Source of the DNA: Sorghum bicolor
Taxonomy: Eukaryota; Streptophyta; Magnoliopsida; Poales; Poaceae
Assembly (NCBI RefSeq): GCF_000003195.3
Contig: NC_012876.2
Span: 42,472,135-42,536,134 of the forward strand
Length of the DNA stretch: 64,000 bases
Direction: 5' to 3'
Both the position numbers and the translations under genes were made by a program. Shown here piece after piece: positions 60,652 through 64,000 of this stretch. The stretch's first letter is position 1. Every line of letters begins with the position of its first letter. The notes beneath the pieces were generated by a model that was not told the origin of the DNA, ran no database searches, and saw nothing but the letters and a program-made list of their open reading frames with translations.

Positions 60652-60669
60652 AACTCCCCCAAGCTTACC
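60652..60669 (-). other. Polypurine tract of element F
   Basis: The minus strand reads GGTAAGCTTGGGGGAGTT next to the LTR, as in element D. Confidence 0.8.
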
Positions 60670-62830
60670 TCTTGCTCGTCCCTGAGCAAGGATAGACTCA
60701 GTGATGGATCAGAAGTTGCTGTAATGCCTTTAAAAGTTGACGGTACACATGCTTTCAAATAAGGTCTCATCTCTGATTCAGAGTAAACCATCAAGACTTA
60801 AAACTTACTTATTTTACCTTTTACCATGGGACTTGTAATCGTCACTTCTGCCTTGAGCAGTTAAAAGATAGAACAGTCTAGTCAAGCGCCATGTCTCTTA
60901 TTCTTGATCAACTATAGCTCTGGAGTTTTTGAAGATTTTTAAATAAAACTCAGAGATTCCTTGTATGACTCTCTCTGATCTCTCTTTTGTGCTATTTCTG
61001 GATCCTTACCAAGGCAGTGATGGTACATGCCTTCTCTCAAAGTATGTAGTATTTGTGGAATAAGGCATAGTGACATTGCCTTCTCTCTCATCCTACTCTA
61101 ATAAGGCTTTGATATCTTTAGCTCATTGGTGGCAGATAAAGTATACATACTTACAAGACATTTATTGTATAGTCAAACTATGGATCTAGAGAAACAAGTC
61201 AATAAGTCAAATCAAGATGTGCGTGTGTGTCGAATGAATGGTGTATGGTGATGATGGTGATAATAATGGTGAAAGTCTAATTCTACTTGTGCTCTTTTGA
61301 TGGCATACATACCTTTCTTGCTCTTTGAAACTCTTGAGGAGAATGAGATGCTCTACATTTTCTTTTTCTTTCCTCTCAGGTGGGTATCTTGTACCCCTAA
61401 TTCTACTGTCGGACACTTGTCCATTTTTACCTCTTGTCTCACTTTTTCTTTTCTTTCGAGGTTCCAGGCACTTGCCCCTTTTTATTTCCTCGTATCTTTT
61501 TTCTCTTTTTTTAGAGCACTCATCTCCAGAAATAATATAGCAAGTGGTAGTAACCAAGATAACTTGAGCATTTATTTCACAGGGAAAAACAGAAATAGGA
61601 GAATGTTTTTGGCTATTCTCTCCTGGATTAGGAGTAGAATATTTTTGGGTGGTTCTGGAGATGGAAAAGGGTGGATATATGTGGATGCGTACTTCCGGAG
61701 TAGAAACAGCATGTGTGAGTGAACGTGCAAGTGAATCTTGAGTTTAACCACATGACAAGCTCCAAAGGGTCTACACAGCTTGACCACACTCAATGCTCAT
61801 AAGCAGTAAAAAGTAAATGTGTTGCTCAAAGTCTAGCAAGCATGTATATATGGCTGTGGTAAGAATTTAAACTCTCATCATACAGGAACTCATCATGTGT
61901 TATTTTAAAGATTTTTAAAGATAAAATTCTCCAGAATTCTAGCATCTCTAGGAATAGATAAACAGCAGCTCAACCTTCCCATATCATATCCATTAACAAC
62001 TTAGACTTTAGATCAAGTTCTCTTCCCACAAGTTCAGATTTAGAGCAAGCTTTAAATTATAACAGTTATGTCTAAACTTGAGAGAGAACTTCCAATTTTA
62101 AAAATTAGGCAGAGCAACTATTCATCATATCCATGCTAGAGTTTTATTATTAAGATTCAGTTTAGCATATCCACTTTATTTATTTATTAAACACACTAAG
62201 CAAAAGAATATATATAAGCACAAAATCTTTATTTGGTTTTTTCATGGTTATGTATATTTATATTTTAATATAGTATAAGTATAAAGATAGATAGATAGAT
62301 AGAAATACTTAGCGGGATGGGGGTGCTCTCCCCCAAGCTGAATTTTGACGTAATTTCTTCTGATATAGCTAGCAGGTGGCAGAGGTGTATTTGAAAGTCG
62401 GCAGTACCCTGACAGCGATTAGAATGTCCTCCGTCTGCTAGTCTTCTTGATACTTGAATTCTGCGGAGCTCAAATAGACAACAAAGCTTTGTGGAACTGA
62501 TTAAGTGTTAGCATAAATATCTAGCCTTTATCATGTTGAGCCTCCTCAATAAATGTTACTCTCTATTTTTATATTTTCATTTTATAGAGCAGAAAAATTT
62601 ATTTATTTTATTTTTATGCCACCACAGTGAATGTACTTATGGGTTTTATGCCACTCGTATACTCACATGGGGCTTACTGTTTTTTTTAACATTTTTATTT
62701 TCTTTTTTAGTATAGTATGAACATGATTAACTAAGTAAACTATTTTAAATAATGGAAAGGAAAAGATAACTACCAAGTTTACCTCTTGGCAAGGCGTTCG
62801 GCGTTTTTAAGTCCTCCAAACGGGACTCTC
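60670..62830 (-). other. Non-coding 3' region of element F
   Basis: Reverse counterpart of D 37920-40044, with a PPT-like 12-mer at 62328-62339, a GATA-type short repeat at 62284-62305, and the GA-rich segment at about 61330-61520 (minus frame 61557-61207). Confidence 0.75.
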
Positions 62831-62837
62831 CATTTTC

Positions 62838-64000
62838 TCAGTCGTCCTGAGATTCGTTGGGTGGTGTAGTCGGTGTTTCCGGCGGTGCCTCTTCTTCGTG
62901 TATAGTTATCTTCTCTCTCCACACCTGACTCGGTGCTACGGTCTCTTCAGGATAGTTCTGTTCAAGCTGTATGTCTTCAGACCTTACCACTTCTCCTTCG
63001 TAGTCTGCCCATCTGTCCTTGATGATTTGCCTTCTCTGGTTACGGTTGCGTCGTCTTCTTCTTATCCTGACCTGCTTAGAGTCTTCAACTATATAATTAG
63101 GGTCAGTAAAATAGCGGCGTACCTTCTCAGAGGGGAAGTGCATGTGGACTTCTCTGGTTCCAATGTAGATGATTGCTTTAACGGTGCTGAGGAACGGTCT
63201 TCCAAGGATGATGGGTGGATCGTACTCGTCTTCTCCCATGTCAATAACCTGAAAGTCTGTATGGACAAAATGATCGTCTATTTTGAAAGGGACATCAGTT
63301 ACTATACCTTCAACCTTTCAGAATGTCTGATCTACCATCTGGAGCTGAATGTATGTCGGTTTTAGGGGCATGGTTCCGAACAGGAGCCGATAGTTGACTG
63401 CGGCCATTATGTTGACGCCTGATCCGGTGTCGCAAAATGTCTTGTAGAAGTTGTATCCATTGATGGAGCAATAGATGCTTGGCATACCTAGGTCATCCTT
63501 CTTGGTCAGAAACGGTGACTCAAGTCGATGATCTTGACCTCCTTGAACTGCAGTGACCATCTTAGCTGACTCGGTCCACACTTGCTTGTTCATGTTCCTC
63601 CTATTGGTCCTCTTCCCTGGTTCATGTCGGGATTGCTCTCGGATTTGTGTAGTCTTGTTCTTGAAGGAAAATGTCTCCTTCCTCCCCTTGATGCAGAAAC
63701 TGATCTTGGCAGTACTGGCGTAGATGACAGCTCCAGAGGTGTTCAGGAATGGCCTCCCTAAGATGACGGGTGCCCTCTCATCATTTCCGATCTCTATCAC
63801 CACGAAGTCTGTTGGAGCGTACAAGGTACCAACTCAGACATAGAGGTTCTTCAATATTCCCTTTGGGAAACTTAATGTCGGATCTACAAACTGCAAACAC
63901 ATGGTTGTTTCTAATAAAGGATATGTAAAGAATTTTTCATAGAGTACCCTGGGCATAATGTTGACACTAGAGCCAAAGTCACAGAGTGCTTCTGGGAAGT
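62838..64000 (-). pseudogene. Tandem aspartic-protease domains of element F, with two nonsense codons
   Basis: Minus-strand frame entering from the right: domain 1 with LCDFGSSVNIMP (about 63983-63948) and APVILGRPFL, a basic linker, then domain 2 with DTGSGVNIMAA (about 63421-63389) and PPIILGRPFL (about 63218-63190). The Arg-rich and acidic tail is complete, ending NESQDD at 62838. Two stops interrupt the frame at 63834-63836 and 63318-63320; both are TGA where D has CGA. The two pieces (63824-63318 and 63239-62838) are in the same frame, so no indel separates them. This copy shows the full C-terminus that D lost. Confidence 0.85.

Larger units (their letters stand above)
58999..64000 (-). 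mobile_element. Element F: Athila-like non-autonomous element, partial (runs off the window)
   Basis: Minus orientation. The 3' LTR 58999-60651 is followed by the PPT, the shared 3' region and two protease domains; the rest, including gag, PBS and the 5' LTR, is right of the window. It is closest to element D in LTR and protease sequence. At least two nonsense mutations lie in the protease frame. Confidence 0.9.

Noticed and set aside
62898..63365. 155-codon plus frame over the protease of F, and similar frames opposite the protease in D and E
   Set aside because: Antisense shadows of the protease reading frame.

Overview
The window looks like intergenic heterochromatin of a plant genome, most likely a grass and probably panicoid. 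This is inferred from long LTR retrotransposons with very GC-rich blocks, the families present and their dense nesting. I found no host gene, tRNA, rRNA or CRISPR. Essentially all 64 kb is Ty3/gypsy LTR retrotransposons, their fragments, and two blocks of a ~680-bp tandem repeat.

Layout. (1) 1-9045, + strand: the right part of element A, a chromovirus of Tekay/Del type. Its pol frame is open from zinc knuckle to chromodomain (300-3959), gag is frameshifted, and its 3' LTR is 5 kb. (2) 9046-25532, - strand: a decayed Tat-type element with LTR 24802-25532. Element A interrupts its RT, and element B (13437-24465) interrupts its gag. B is itself a complete non-autonomous gag-protease element with 3.8-kb LTRs. 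(3) 25533-28099: LTR3, a B-like LTR that the Tat element invaded. (4) 28100-30482: tandem array 1. (5) 30483-55374: LTR4, a second B-like LTR broken into three pieces by element C (30512-45866, + strand) and element E (47171-54789, - strand). C carries element D (33442-41696) inside its gag. (6) 55375-57931: tandem array 2. (7) 57932-58998: a reversed LTR fragment related to the LTR of A. (8) 58999-64000: element F (- strand), running off the window.

C, D, E and F share LTR starts, an Athila-type primer-binding site (seen in C, D and E) and a ~2.2-kb 3' region. They carry different internal modules and none has RT, RNase H or integrase in view. They look like a modular non-autonomous family that depends on pol proteins from elsewhere. 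D, and in decayed form E and F, encode two retropepsin-like domains in tandem. Target-site duplications fix several boundaries: ATGCT for D, GCTGG for E, CGACG/CGGCG for B.

Other structural signals are a hairpin near the LTR 3' end that covaries across three LTR types, an identical 19-base palindrome beside the PPT of A and of B, and repeated internal PPT-like motifs in two unrelated element groups. All identity estimates here are by eye, not computed alignments.
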